The position numbers were made by a program, and so were the translations under genes. Below, one piece after another: positions 7,903 through 17,490 of a DNA stretch of 64,000 nt; positions within the stretch are counted from its first letter, which is position 1, and every line of letters starts with the position of its first letter. Source of the DNA: Shinella yambaruensis. GTDB lineage: Bacteria; Pseudomonadota; Alphaproteobacteria; Rhizobiales; Rhizobiaceae. The notes below the pieces were generated by a model. The model did not search any database. It was not told the DNA's origin and saw nothing but the letters and a program-made list of their open reading frames with translations. Location: NCBI RefSeq assembly GCF_022899355.1, contig NZ_JALJCK010000008.1, positions 284,707 to 348,706 on the forward strand, read 5' to 3'.

Positions 7903-8823
7903 TCAGTCGCGGTCGCCCGTGCCGTATTCCAGCGCCTGCTTCAGGTGCTGGCGCAGCAGGGCCTCGGCCCAGTCGAGGTCGCCGTTTTCCACCGCATCGA
8001 GAATGGCGAGGTGCTCGCGGCAGGACTGCTCGATGCGTTCGGCCGGCAGCTCGAAGAAGGCGGCCGATTCCTGCATGCGGCGCAGGTTGTTCTGGTGGCG
8101 GATCGCGTCGGTGAGGAACCGGTTGCCGGAAAAGCCGGCAAGGTTCTCGTGGAAGAAGGCGTTGACGCGGAACCACTCGTCGCTGCCCGAGCGGCTGGCG
8201 GGATCGCCGAGGATGCGCTCGTGCGCGCGGCGGATCTGCGCGGCGATCTCCCTGTCCACCTTGAAATGCGGCGTGCGCAGCGCCGAACATTCGACGATGG
8301 CGCGGAACTCGTAGCTCTCCCGATAGGCGTCGTCGCCGACCAGCGTATCGACGAAGCGCCAGCCATGGCCGGGCAGGCGCTGCGCCAGCCCCTCGGCGGC
8401 GAAGCGCATCAGGAGCTTGCGCACGGTGCCGCGCGACACGCCGTAGCGCGGCATGAGCTCGGCCTCCGACACGTCCTGCGGCAGGGCGCCCTGTGCCCGC
8501 TCGCGCAGCATGCGCCGGTAGAGGTCCTCGATCGGCGAGACCGGCAGGATTTCGGCAAGGTCGAGCGTCGAGACGTCGCGCGCGACGCGCAGGCCCCGTT
8601 TCTCCATCGGCTGCAGCACGCCCTTTTCCACGAGCAGGTCGAGCGCGCCCGCTATCGGCGAGCGCGACACGCCGAAGAGCCGCGCCAGCTCGGGCGCCGA
8701 AATGCGGGTGCCGACCGTCAGGTCCGCATCGCGGATCCGGTCGATGATCCGGCGGGCCAGATCGAGCTGCAGGGTGCTGGGGCCGTCCGCCGGCTCGGCG
8801 TCCGAAAGGTCCGTATCGTCCAT
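7903..8823 (-). CDS. GntR/FCD family regulator with two winged-helix domains
   Basis: A 306-residue regulator. It has two successive winged-helix segments before the ligand domain: the first about residues 18-80 (ISAPELARLFGVSRSPIAGAL) and the second about residues 98-160 (VSEAELMPRYGVSRGTVRKLL, then GHGWRFVDT). The C-terminal part is an FCD helical domain with metal-type histidines in FFHENLAGF, a later EHLAI and LLRQHLKQ. Standard FadR-type proteins have one winged helix and about 230 residues, so the duplication is visible in both length and sequence. The start at 8823 is preferred because longer versions begin in A+T-rich intergenic sequence. It is divergent from the peptide-type transporter operon, its likely target; TGCATTA repeats (8842-8848, 8915-8921) are candidate binding sites. 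Confidence 0.82.
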   Translation of the reverse strand: MDDTDLSDAEPADGPSTLQLDLARRIIDRIRDADLTVGTRISAPELARLFGVSRSPIAGALDLLVEKGVLQPMEKRGLRVARDVSTLDLAEILPVSPIEDLYRRMLRERAQGALPQDVSEAELMPRYGVSRGTVRKLLMRFAAEGLAQRLPGHGWRFVDTLVGDDAYRESYEFRAIVECSALRTPHFKVDREIAAQIRRAHERILGDPASRSGSDEWFRVNAFFHENLAGFSGNRFLTDAIRHQNNLRRMQESAAFFELPAERIEQSCREHLAILDAVENGDLDWAEALLRQHLKQALEYGTGDRD

Positions 8824-8956
8824 GGGTCCCTCATGTTCATTTGCATTATAGCGCGAACACAACGCAATGCGACCCGATAAATTTCCAAAATTAGTGCTTT
8901 TCATATCTATAAAATGCATTAAGCTGCGATCAAAGACGGAACCGAGGCAGCGGCAT

Positions 8957-10141
8957 ATGGCAGAGATCACCCCTTTCCCTCTCATCGAGATCAGCGGCCC
9001 GCCGCGCGAGCGTGGCCGCCTGTACGGCGAGAAGGCGCGTGAGCGCATCCGCCTCTCGGCCGGCCTCTACACCAGCCAGCTCCACAAGCTCGGCTTCGAC
9101 GACGCCAATATCGAGCGCCTCGTCGCCGCCTTCCTGCCGCGCATCCGCGACTGGGCGCCGGACCTGGTGACGGAGATGGAGGGCATCGCCGAAGGGGCGG
9201 GCACCGGCCTCTCGGCCATCGTTCTCGTCAATGCACGCACCGAGGTGCTGCAGCTTGCAAGGCTGGAGGCGGGCATTGCCGACGAGGAGCCGGACGGCTG
9301 CACCGGCGCCGTGCTGCTGCCGGAGGTGACGCGCGACGGCACGGTCATCCACGGCCAGAACTGGGACTGGCGCGCCGAATGCGCCGATACCTCTGTCGTG
9401 CTGCGCATCCTGCGCGACGACGGGCCCAACATCCTGACCTTCACCGAGGCCGGCGGCCTTGCCCGCAGCGGCTTCAACGCCGCCGGCATCACGATCACCG
9501 CCAACTATCTCGAAAGCGACCGCGATTACCGCGAGATGGGCATTCCGCTGCCCTTCATCCGCCGCCGGGCGCTGGAGGCGCGGCATTTCGCGATGGCGCT
9601 GCGCGTCGTCGCCATCACGCCGAAATCCGGTTCCAACAACATGATGCTGAGCACCGCCGAGGGCTATGCGGTCGATCTCGAATGCGCGCCGGACGAGGCC
9701 TTCCCGATCTACCCGCAGGACGGCATGATCGTGCATGCCAACCACTGGCAGAGCGCCGTCGCCCTTTCCAAGCTGAAGGAAACCGGCCTTGCCAATGTGC
9801 CCGACAGCCTCTACCGCGATCACCGCGTCCTGACGGTCCTGCGGGAAAGCGGCGGCAAGCTCGGCGTCGAGGATTTGAAGCGCGCCTTCTTCGACGATTT
9901 CGCCGCGCCCTTCTGCGTCTGCCGCGCGCCGCTCGCCAAGGAGGGCGGCAATCTCTCGGCGACGGTGGCGATGATCCTCTGCGAGCCGGCGAAGGGCGTC
10001 ATGGAGATCGCCCCGCTGCCGGCGATCAACCGCACCTTCACGCGCTATGAGCTGGCCATGGACGGCGACGCCTTCGCCCGCGCGGCCGGCGCCGACGATG
10101 AAACGCTCGGCAGGGGGAAACGATGGTCCGCTTCCTCCTGA
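8957..10141 (+). CDS. C45-family acyltransferase/hydrolase (penicillin acyltransferase-like)
   Basis: A 394-residue Ntn-hydrolase-type protein of the C45 family (acyl-CoA:6-aminopenicillanic acid acyltransferase-like). Evidence is the N-terminal RGRLYGEKARERI segment, the EMEGIAEGAGTGLSAIVLVNARTE helix, the presumed nucleophile Cys115 in DGCTGAVL, GQNWDW at 133-138, and the NAAGITITANYL and MIVHANHW segments. Family members can be self-cleaved before the cysteine and act on amide bonds of N-acyl amino acids, peptides or beta-lactams. There is no secretion signal, so it should act in the cytoplasm on imported substrate. It is the first gene of the transporter operon and overlaps the permease gene by 19 bases. 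A second, diverged C45 gene closes the operon. Confidence 0.82.
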   Translation: MAEITPFPLIEISGPPRERGRLYGEKARERIRLSAGLYTSQLHKLGFDDANIERLVAAFLPRIRDWAPDLVTEMEGIAEGAGTGLSAIVLVNARTEVLQLARLEAGIADEEPDGCTGAVLLPEVTRDGTVIHGQNWDWRAECADTSVVLRILRDDGPNILTFTEAGGLARSGFNAAGITITANYLESDRDYREMGIPLPFIRRRALEARHFAMALRVVAITPKSGSNNMMLSTAEGYAVDLECAPDEAFPIYPQDGMIVHANHWQSAVALSKLKETGLANVPDSLYRDHRVLTVLRESGGKLGVEDLKRAFFDDFAAPFCVCRAPLAKEGGNLSATVAMILCEPAKGVMEIAPLPAINRTFTRYELAMDGDAFARAAGADDETLGRGKRWSASS

Positions 10142-11064
10142 CCCGCATCGCCACGGCGATCCCCACGCTGTTCCTCGTCTCCGTCACCGTCTTCGCGCTG
10201 ATGCGGGCGATCCCCGGCGATCCGGCGGCGCTGATGCTGGGCGACCTCGCCCAGCCCGGCCAGCTGGAGGCGCTGCGCGCCGAGATGGGCCTCGACCAGC
10301 CGATCGTCGTGCAATATCTCTACTGGCTCGGCGACGTGCTGACCGGCGATTTCGGCCGGTCGATCGCGACGCGACAGCCGGTGCTGCCGCTGATGCTGGA
10401 CCGCTTCTCCGTCTCGGCCACCATCGTCCTCGTCGCCGTCTTCTTCGCGACGCTGATCGCGGTGCCGGCCGGCATGTTCGCGGCCTGGCGGCAGAACCGC
10501 GCCGGCGACATCGCCGTCATCGCCACCTCGACGCTGCTGCTCTCCATCCCCAGCTTCTGGCTCGGGCTGATGCTGCTCTTGATCTTCGGCCTGCAGCTCG
10601 GCTGGCTGCCGGTGGTCGGCTACGTGCCGTTCAGCCGCGATTTCGGCAGCGCGCTGCTCTATATCATCCTGCCCGTCGTGACGCTGGTCCTGGTGGAATC
10701 CGGTTCGATCACCCGCATGGCGCGGGCGAGCACCATCGAGGTGGCGCGGCTGGAATACATCACCCATGCGCGGGCCAAGGGGCTTTCGGAGGCGACCGTC
10801 ATGTGGCGCCATGCCTTCAAGAACGCCTTCGCCCCCACCCTGACGCTGATCGGCCTCGTGCTCGGCAGCCTGCTCGCCAACATCGCCGTCATCGAGACCG
10901 TCTTCACCATTCCCGGCCTCGGCCGCCTGCTGGTGGATGGCATCTATGCCCGCGACTATCCCGTCGTGCAGGGCTGCATGCTGTTCACCGCCTTCCTCTA
11001 CGTGGTGGTCAACCTGCTGGTCGATCTCCTCTATCCGCTTCTCGATCCAAGGGTGACGGCATGA
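10123..11064 (+). CDS. Peptide-type ABC transporter permease (DppB family)
   Basis: A 313-residue inner-membrane permease. The N-terminal FLLTRIATAIPTLFLVSVTVFALMRAIPGDPAALMLG is the classic DppB/OppB start, including the PGDP motif. The transport signature appears as EYITHARAKGLSEATVMWRHAFKNAFAPTLT, and the protein ends with LVDLLYPLLDPRVTA. Six hydrophobic segments fit the family topology. A GGGGG-rich ribosome site lies 6 bases before the ATG, inside the end of the C45 gene. Its stop overlaps the start of the next permease (ATGA). It forms the translocation path with the DppC-type partner. Confidence 0.93.
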   Translation: MVRFLLTRIATAIPTLFLVSVTVFALMRAIPGDPAALMLGDLAQPGQLEALRAEMGLDQPIVVQYLYWLGDVLTGDFGRSIATRQPVLPLMLDRFSVSATIVLVAVFFATLIAVPAGMFAAWRQNRAGDIAVIATSTLLLSIPSFWLGLMLLLIFGLQLGWLPVVGYVPFSRDFGSALLYIILPVVTLVLVESGSITRMARASTIEVARLEYITHARAKGLSEATVMWRHAFKNAFAPTLTLIGLVLGSLLANIAVIETVFTIPGLGRLLVDGIYARDYPVVQGCMLFTAFLYVVVNLLVDLLYPLLDPRVTA

Positions 11065-11894
11065 TCGCGCGGGCATTCGGCCTTCCGGCACTGCGTTTCA
11101 ACGGCCTGATCGGCATCCTCGTCGTCGGCCTCCTCCTCCTCGTCGCGGTCTTCGGCCCGTGGCTCGCGCCCTACGATCCCCTGAAGCTCGATCTCATGGC
11201 CCGTCTCCAGGGCCCGTCCGCGGCGCACCTGCTCGGTGCCGACGAGTTCGGCCGCGATCTCCTCAGCCGGCTGATCCACGGCGCGCGCACCAGCGCCTGG
11301 ATCGCCTTCGCCACCGTGGTCTTCGCCATCGTCTTCGGCACGGTCGTCGGCGTGCTCGCCGGCTTCCTGCGCGGCTGGACAGACCGCATCCTGATGATGG
11401 TCAACGACGCGCTGCTCGCCTTTCCCGGCCTGCTGCTCGCGCTCGGCTTCATGGCGGTGTTCGGCGCCAGCCGCAACGGCATCATCGTGGCGCTCGGCAT
11501 CGCCTACATGCCCGTCGCCGTGCGCGTGGTGCGCGGCACGGTGCTGTCGATCCGCGAGCGGGAATTCGTCGAGGCCTCGCGGGTGATCGGCAACAGCGGC
11601 ATCGTCACCATGCTGCGCCATGTGCTGCCCAACTGTCTCGCGCCGATCATGGTGCTGGCGACGACGATGTTCGGCTGGGTCGTGCTGTCGGAAAGCGCGC
11701 TCTCCTTCCTCGGCCTCGGCGTGCCGCCGCCAGCGCCGAGCTGGGGCAACATGCTCTCCACCGGCCGCCCCTACATCAACCAGGCGCCGCACATCATCAT
11801 CCTGCCCGGCCTGTGCATCTCCATCACGCTGCTCGGCGTGAACCTGCTCGGCGATGCGGTGCGCGACTGGCTCGACCCCAAGATGCAGGATTGA
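11061..11894 (+). CDS. Peptide-type ABC transporter permease (DppC family)
   Basis: A 277-residue permease that begins at the ATGA overlap with the preceding gene. It has the DppC/OppC pattern: an early transmembrane helix (GILVVGLLLLVAVFGPWLAPYDPLKLD), LLGADEFGRDLLSRLIHGARTS, the coupling-helix signature EFVEASRVIGNSGIVTMLRHVLPN, GWVVLSESALSFLGLGVPPPAPSWGNML and a C-terminal GVNLLGDAVRDWLDPKM. It pairs with the DppB-type permease and is followed after 4 bases by the double ATPase. Confidence 0.94.
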   Translation: MIARAFGLPALRFNGLIGILVVGLLLLVAVFGPWLAPYDPLKLDLMARLQGPSAAHLLGADEFGRDLLSRLIHGARTSAWIAFATVVFAIVFGTVVGVLAGFLRGWTDRILMMVNDALLAFPGLLLALGFMAVFGASRNGIIVALGIAYMPVAVRVVRGTVLSIREREFVEASRVIGNSGIVTMLRHVLPNCLAPIMVLATTMFGWVVLSESALSFLGLGVPPPAPSWGNMLSTGRPYINQAPHIIILPGLCISITLLGVNLLGDAVRDWLDPKMQD

Positions 11895-11898
11895 TCCC

Positions 11899-13569
11899 AT
11901 GGCTGGCATCGAGAATGTGCTTTCCGTCGAAAACCTCTCCGTCCGCATGGGGCAGGCCGGCCTCACCGTGGTCGACGGCCTCGACTTCTCCCTGCCGGCC
12001 GGCGAGATGCTGGCGCTGGTCGGCGAATCCGGCTCCGGCAAGACCATGGCCGCTCGCTCCGTGCTCGGCCTCCTGCCGCCGCCCTTCGTGGCGACGCCGG
12101 AAAGCCGCATCCGCTTCAGGGGCACCGACCTCGTCAGCGCGCCGCCGGAGACGCTGCGGCAGATCCGCGGCGCCGGTATCGGCATGGTGTTCCAGGAGCC
12201 GATGGTCTCGCTCAACCCCGCCATGACCATCGGCCGGCAGATGGCCGAGGGGCTGGCGCTGCACAGGAAGCTCGGCAAGGCCGAGATCCGCGACATGAGC
12301 CTTGCCATGCTGGAGCGCATCCGCATCCAGGATCCGGCGCGCTGCCTTGCCGCCTTCCCGCACGAATTCTCCGGCGGCATGCGCCAGCGCATCATGCTCG
12401 CCTCCGTCATGCTGCTGAAGCCGGCGCTGCTGATCGCCGACGAGCCGACGACGGCGCTCGACACGCTGATCCAGCGCGACGTGCTCGACCTGATGGTGGA
12501 GCTGACGCAGGAGAACAACACCGCGGTCCTCCTGATCAGCCATGACCTCGGCATGGTCGCGCACTATGTCCGCAACGTCGTCGTCATGCACAAGGGCAGG
12601 GCGGTGGAGCAGGGCGACAGCCGGGCGGTGCTGCACGCCCCGAAACACGATTACACCCGGCGCCTCGTCGACGCCCTGCCGCGCCGCAGCGCCGGCGGCA
12701 GCCGGTCGGGGGGCGCGCCGGCCGAGCCGCTGATCGAACTGAAGGACGTGGTCATCGACTATCCCGGCCGCGCACGGCTCTTCGGCCGGGCGGCGGGCAA
12801 GCGCGCCGTGCACGGCGTCGATCTTGCCATCAACCGCGGCGAGACGCTGGCGCTGGTCGGCGCCTCCGGCTCCGGCAAGACGACGCTCGGCCGGGCGATC
12901 GTCGGGCTGGTGACGCCTTCCGGCGGCACGATGGCCTTCCGCGGCGCGCCGCTCGCCTACCGGCGCGATGCCGGCGGCCGGGCGCTGCGCCAGGCGATCC
13001 AGATCGTCTTCCAGGATCCCTATTCCTCGCTCGACCCGCGCCAGCGCATCGCCGGCATCGTCGGCGAACCCTTGAAGCTCGATCCGGCGCTGGACCGGGC
13101 GCGGCGGCAGGCGCGGGTGGCGGAGGTCTTCGCCGAGGTCGGGCTTGCGCCGGAACTTGCCGACCGCTTCCCGCACCAGCTTTCGGGCGGCCAGCGCCAG
13201 CGCGTGGCGATCGCCCGCGCCATCGTCAGCCGCCCCGCCTTCGTCGTCGCCGACGAACCCGTCTCCGCGCTCGACATGACCGTGCAGAAGCAGATCCTCA
13301 AGCTCTTCCGCGATCTTCAGGCCCGCTACGGTTTTGCCTGCCTGTTCGTCTCGCACGATCTCGGCGCGGTGGAGCAGGTGGCCGACCGGGTGGCGGTGAT
13401 GGAGAACGGCCGCATCGTCGAGACCGGCACGCGCGACGACGTCTTCGACCGGCCGCAGCACGCCTATACCCGCCGCCTGCTCGACGCCGCTATGCTGCTC
13501 GACCGCACCTTCGCGGGCGCGGACGGCGCCGGTGGTCCCCGCCTCCTGTCGGGTGCGGCGGGCTCATAG
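11899..13569 (+). CDS. Peptide-type ABC transporter ATPase, fused DppD-DppF type
   Basis: A 556-residue protein with two complete ATP-binding cassettes. The first has Walker A GESGSGKT (42-49), [11 protein letters not shown], signature FSGGMRQR and Walker [13 protein letters not shown]. The second has [30 protein letters not shown] and [12 protein letters not shown]. It therefore powers the DppB/DppC permease pair alone, without a separate partner subunit. The ATG at 11899 is chosen because the domain starts nearby and the upstream frame runs back into the permease gene. Fused forms of this kind are common in peptide, opine and glutathione importers of Rhizobiales. Confidence 0.93.
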   Translation: MAGIENVLSVENLSVRMGQAGLTVVDGLDFSLPAGEMLALVGESGSGKTMAARSVLGLLPPPFVATPESRIRFRGTDLVSAPPETLRQIRGAGIGMVFQEPMVSLNPAMTIGRQMAEGLALHRKLGKAEIRDMSLAMLERIRIQDPARCLAAFPHEFSGGMRQRIMLASVMLLKPALLIADEPTTALDTLIQRDVLDLMVELTQENNTAVLLISHDLGMVAHYVRNVVVMHKGRAVEQGDSRAVLHAPKHDYTRRLVDALPRRSAGGSRSGGAPAEPLIELKDVVIDYPGRARLFGRAAGKRAVHGVDLAINRGETLALVGASGSGKTTLGRAIVGLVTPSGGTMAFRGAPLAYRRDAGGRALRQAIQIVFQDPYSSLDPRQRIAGIVGEPLKLDPALDRARRQARVAEVFAEVGLAPELADRFPHQLSGGQRQRVAIARAIVSRPAFVVADEPVSALDMTVQKQILKLFRDLQARYGFACLFVSHDLGAVEQVADRVAVMENGRIVETGTRDDVFDRPQHAYTRRLLDAAMLLDRTFAGADGAGGPRLLSGAAGS

Positions 13570-13596
13570 ATTTTCGATACGGAGAGGAGACCATCC

Positions 13597-14448
13597 ATGC
13601 GCAATGTCAGCGGTCACGGCCGGAAACTGTCCTACTACGATTTCGGCCACACGACCGTCTATGCCTCGCGACTCGACCCGCGTTTCCCCTATTGCGCCTA
13701 TGTGCCCGACGACTACGAGGAGGACGGCGGGAAGACCTATCCGCTCGCCGTCATCGTGCACGGCACGGAGCGCGGCATGCAGGCCTATCGCGATGCCTTC
13801 GCCGATTTCGCCGAGGCCAACGGCGTCATCGTGCTGTGCCCGCTGTTTCCCGCGAACATCTGCTTTCCGGGCGATCTCTCCTCCTACAAGATGCTGCGGG
13901 ACGGCGACCTGCACTATGACGCCGTCATGCTCGATATGATCGCCGAGATGCAGGAAAAGTACCGCATCGCGGGCGACCGGGTGATGATGTACGGCTTTTC
14001 CGGCGGCGGGCATTTCACCCACCGGTTCCTCTACCTCCATCCCGAGCGCCTGCTCGCCGCCTCGATCGGCGCGCCCGGCGTCGTGACGCTGCTCGATTTC
14101 GACCACGATTTCTGGGTCGGCCTGCGCGATTTCGAGAAGGTCTTCGGCAAGCCGGTCGATCTCGACGCAATCCGCAAGGTCGCCGTGCAGATGGTGATCG
14201 GCGGCGACGACCGGGAGACCTGGGAGATCACCATCACGCCCGACGACGCCTGGTACATGCCCGGCGCCGACCTTGCCGGCGCCAACCGCAACGACCGCAT
14301 GCGCGCGCTGAAGAAGAGCTTCGAGCAGCACGGCATTGCCGTGCGTCACGACATCGTGCCGGGCATCACCCATGACGACCGCCAGCTCATAAGCAAGGTC
14401 AAGGACTTCTTTGCAGAAACGCTGGGCGCAATCCGCGAGCGCTCCTGA
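13597..14448 (+). CDS. Alpha/beta hydrolase (esterase-like)
   Basis: A 283-residue alpha/beta hydrolase. The nucleophile elbow is GFSGGGH (serine in GxSxG), preceded by the strand VMMY and by YPLAVIVHGTERG, which supplies an HG oxyanion segment. A late GITHDD supplies the probable catalytic histidine. The fold resembles PHB-depolymerase/feruloyl-esterase-like hydrolases acting on small esters or amides. There is no signal peptide, so it is cytoplasmic. A GGAGAGGAGACC ribosome site precedes the ATG. It sits between the transporter ATPase and the binding-protein gene and so probably processes the imported compound. Substrate unknown. Confidence 0.78.
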   Translation: MRNVSGHGRKLSYYDFGHTTVYASRLDPRFPYCAYVPDDYEEDGGKTYPLAVIVHGTERGMQAYRDAFADFAEANGVIVLCPLFPANICFPGDLSSYKMLRDGDLHYDAVMLDMIAEMQEKYRIAGDRVMMYGFSGGGHFTHRFLYLHPERLLAASIGAPGVVTLLDFDHDFWVGLRDFEKVFGKPVDLDAIRKVAVQMVIGGDDRETWEITITPDDAWYMPGADLAGANRNDRMRALKKSFEQHGIAVRHDIVPGITHDDRQLISKVKDFFAETLGAIRERS

Positions 14449-14481
14449 CGATAACGAAGCGGGGAACGATCGGAGATCACC

Positions 14482-16026
14482 ATGAAACGCACATTCCTGA
14501 TTTCGACGGCGCTGGCCGCGGGCCTGCTGCTCGGCGCCTCGGCCGAGGCGGCAACGCTGAACATCCGCATCAACGCCGATATCCGCGGCACGGAAGGCAT
14601 CGACCGCGACGCCAATACCGACACCGTGCTGCATCACATCTTCGAGACGCTGGTCGGCTTCCGCGCCGATCTCAGCATCGGCCCGGCGCTCGCCGAGAGC
14701 TGGACGGTGTCGGAGGACGGCAGGGCCTACACCTTCATCCTCCGCGAGGGCGCGACCTTCCACAACGGCGATCCCGTCACGTCGGCGGATGTCAAATGGA
14801 ACTGGGACCACCGCGTCGCGGCCGGCGCAGAATGGTTCTGCAACGGCTTCTTCGACGGTTCGCAGGGCCTGAAGGTCGAGGCGCTGGAAACGCCCGATCC
14901 GCGCACCGTCGTCTTCCGCATCAACGAGCCGAACGCGCTCTTCCTCGCCCAGCTCGCCAACATCCAGTGCAACGGCTGGGTCGCCAGCCCCAAGAATGCC
15001 GGGCCGGACGGCAAGTGGATCGACGGCAGCGCGATCGGCAGCGGCTCCTTCAAATTGAAGGAATGGGTGAAGAGCCAGTACATCACGCTGGAGAAATACG
15101 ACGGCTACACGCCGCCGAAGGAGAAGGCGAGCGGCTATGCCGGCGACCGCACGGCGCTGGTCGACGAAGCGAAATTCCTGATCATCCCCGACACGTCGGC
15201 CGCCGAGACCGCGCTCTTCGCCGGCGAGATCGACGTGCTGCCGAACTTCGAATCCCAGCGCATCGAGGATGCAAAGGGGCGCGGCCTGAAGGTGATGACG
15301 ACGCCGGGCCTTTCCCTGACGCCGCTCTTGATCCAGACGACCGACCCGCTGATGTCGAACGTCAAGCTGCGCCAGGCGATCGCCCATGCCATTGATTTCA
15401 AGCAGATCGCCGCCGCCCGCACGGCCGGCCTGTCGGAGTTCAATCCCTCCGGCGTGCCGCAGGCAAGCGCCTTCTTCGATGAGGATTTCCTGAAATGGCC
15501 GGAATACGACCCGGAGGCCGCCAAGGCGCTTTTGGCTGAAGCCGGCTACAAGGGCGAAGTGATAAAAATCCAGACCAACACCCGCTACCAGGGCATGTAT
15601 GAGAACAGCATCCTGGTGCAGGCCATGCTGGCCGGCGCCGGCATCAATGCCGAGCTGGAAGTGCTGGACTGGGCCGCGCAGCTCGACAATTACCTCGCCG
15701 GCAAGTTCCAGATGCAGTCCTTCGGCTATTCCGCCCGCCTCGATCCCTCGCAGTTCTACGGCGTCATCATCGGCGACAAGAAGGCCGAGCCGACGGCACA
15801 GTGGGACAATCCCGAGGCCTGGCAGCTCTACCTGAAATCGACCAAGACGACGGATTTCGAGACGCGCAAGGCCGTCTTCAAGGACATCCACGCGCTGATG
15901 GCGAAAGACCTGCCGATCTTCGGCCTCTACTACGAGCCCGTCGTCGCGGCGGTCGGCGCCAGGATCGAAGGCTTCGAGGTCTGGGCCGCCGACAAGGAAC
16001 GGGCCTGGGGCGTGAAGAAGGACTGA
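14482..16026 (+). CDS. Peptide-type ABC transporter periplasmic binding protein (DppA/OppA family)
   Basis: A 514-residue SBP_bac_5 protein. The signal peptide is clear (MKRTFLISTALAAGLLLGASAEA-A, cleavage near residue 24). The mature part has DTVLHHIFETLVGF, LAESWTVSEDGRAYTFILREGATFHNGDPVTSADVKWNWD, and LRQAIAHAIDFKQIAAARTAGLSEFNPSGVPQ, all characteristic of dipeptide/oligopeptide/opine binding proteins. It is the only binding protein of the operon and lies after the hydrolase gene. The two C45 enzymes in the same operon suggest an N-acylated amino acid, peptide or lactam-like ligand rather than a plain peptide. Confidence 0.93.
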   Translation: MKRTFLISTALAAGLLLGASAEAATLNIRINADIRGTEGIDRDANTDTVLHHIFETLVGFRADLSIGPALAESWTVSEDGRAYTFILREGATFHNGDPVTSADVKWNWDHRVAAGAEWFCNGFFDGSQGLKVEALETPDPRTVVFRINEPNALFLAQLANIQCNGWVASPKNAGPDGKWIDGSAIGSGSFKLKEWVKSQYITLEKYDGYTPPKEKASGYAGDRTALVDEAKFLIIPDTSAAETALFAGEIDVLPNFESQRIEDAKGRGLKVMTTPGLSLTPLLIQTTDPLMSNVKLRQAIAHAIDFKQIAAARTAGLSEFNPSGVPQASAFFDEDFLKWPEYDPEAAKALLAEAGYKGEVIKIQTNTRYQGMYENSILVQAMLAGAGINAELEVLDWAAQLDNYLAGKFQMQSFGYSARLDPSQFYGVIIGDKKAEPTAQWDNPEAWQLYLKSTKTTDFETRKAVFKDIHALMAKDLPIFGLYYEPVVAAVGARIEGFEVWAADKERAWGVKKD

Positions 16027-16060
16027 TCCCGCCCGTCGGGCGAGGGCGGCAATCCCGGAG

Positions 16061-16102
16061 CAGGTCCGGCGGAAGGGCGCGGCGGTTTTGCATCCGGACC
16101 TG
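16061..16102 (+). other. Intergenic stem-loop between binding protein and second C45 gene
   Basis: CAGGTCCGG (16061-16069) pairs perfectly with CCGGACCTG (16094-16102) around a 24-base loop. A second short hairpin (GGGCGC 16151-16156 with GCGCCC 16162-16167) follows before the ribosome site of the next gene. Such structures after a binding-protein gene often raise its mRNA stability or attenuate the downstream gene. There is no T-run, so a strong terminator is unlikely. Confidence 0.4.
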
Positions 16103-16196
16103 CGGCGACGCGCTCCATGCACCGCCTTCGCCCGTCCTTCCCTTGCGTCTGGGCGCTTTCGGCGCCCCGACGGCCGTGTCCTGTCTGGAGGAAACC

Positions 16197-17282
16197 ATGC
16201 GTACCGAAGATCTTCCCGTCATCGATTGCCCGAAGGCGCCGCTTGCCCGCGGGCGGGCGCATGGCGAGGCGCTGCGCGGCACGATCGCGGGCAAGGTCGA
16301 GCGCTGGCAGGCGGCGATCGGCAAGGCCTATGGCCGGCCGGCGGCGGCCTTCCTGCCGGTCTTCCTGTCGGTGACGGATTTTCGCACGGCGATCGCCGCC
16401 CGTGTGCCGGACCTCCTGGAGGAGGTGCGCGGCATTGCCGAGGGCGCCGGCATTTCTAAGGAGACGGCCTATGCCCTCCAGCTGATGGACGAGGAATGGT
16501 GGTTCGGCGGCTTCGACGGCGAGGGCCATTGCAGCAGCCTTGCCGTCGCGCCGGTGGCGGGGCGCGGCACGCTCGTCGGCCAGACCATGGACCTGCCGCG
16601 CTGGCACGATGGCGCGCAGGCCGTGCTGCGGCTCGATGACGGCGGCAGCGAAACGCTGGTCTACACCTCCGCCGGCCTGATCGGCCTGATGGGCGTCTCC
16701 GGCCACGGCCTCGGCATCTGCGTCAACACGCTCGCCCAGCTCGCCTACAGCCCGCGCGGGCTTCCCGTCTCCTTCGCCATGCGCGGCGCGCTGGCGCAGG
16801 AGAACGCGGCCGCGGCCGCGGACTTCCTTTCCCGCGTGCCGCATGCCTCCGGCCAGACCTACCAGATCGGCGACCGACACGGCATCCGCACGCTCGAATG
16901 CGCGGCGGGCGGCGTGACCGAGATCGCCATTGCCGGCGGCCTCTCGCTCCACACCAACCATCCGCTCGCCAACACGCGCGCTGCGCCGAACGCGCGGCTG
17001 GAGGGCAGCGGCGATTCGCGGACCCGCCTTCGCAGCCTGCACACCGATTTCTCGCGCGGGCCGGCGGATATCGAGACCGCCAAGCGCGCCCTCGCGGCCC
17101 GGCGCAAGGGCGGCGCGGTGTCCATCGTGCCCAAGGGGCCGCCCCGCCCCGACACCAAGCTCGGCCTCCTGCGGCAGATGACGATCGGCGCCGTCGTCTA
17201 CGAGATCGGCGAGACGGTATCGCTCTGCGTTGCAGCCGGGCCGCCGAGCGCCGAAGGATGGCGGCAGATGGCGGTGCGCTGA
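16197..17282 (+). CDS. Second C45-family acyltransferase/hydrolase
   Basis: A 361-residue member of the same C45 family as the first gene of this operon, but strongly diverged. It has ARGRAHGEALRG at the start, EEVRGIAEGAGISKETAYALQLMDE, the presumed nucleophile Cys112 in GHCSSLAV, GQTMDL at 128-133, GVSGHGLGICVNTL and LHTNHPLAN. A GGAGGAAACC ribosome site fixes the ATG at 16197. It has no signal peptide. It closes the transporter operon 170 bases after the binding-protein gene. Having two paralogues in one operon suggests two successive or alternative deacylation steps on the imported compound. Confidence 0.8.
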   Translation: MRTEDLPVIDCPKAPLARGRAHGEALRGTIAGKVERWQAAIGKAYGRPAAAFLPVFLSVTDFRTAIAARVPDLLEEVRGIAEGAGISKETAYALQLMDEEWWFGGFDGEGHCSSLAVAPVAGRGTLVGQTMDLPRWHDGAQAVLRLDDGGSETLVYTSAGLIGLMGVSGHGLGICVNTLAQLAYSPRGLPVSFAMRGALAQENAAAAADFLSRVPHASGQTYQIGDRHGIRTLECAAGGVTEIAIAGGLSLHTNHPLANTRAAPNARLEGSGDSRTRLRSLHTDFSRGPADIETAKRALAARRKGGAVSIVPKGPPRPDTKLGLLRQMTIGAVVYEIGETVSLCVAAGPPSAEGWRQMAVR

Positions 17283-17490
17283 GGCGCGTCACCGCATGCC
17301 GCGAGGCCGCGCGTCTCCCCTCCCGAGGGGCCACGCCCCGGTTCCTTCCGGTCGCGAAGGGCGGCGTTGCCCCGCCACCCGCGCGGACGCTCCACCCTGC
17401 CGTCAAATCGGCAGCGCCGATATCGAAGGGTGGAGCCTTCTTCCGAAACATCGAAGGCGACCGGCGCGGGACGCCGTCACCGGCGAGGCG

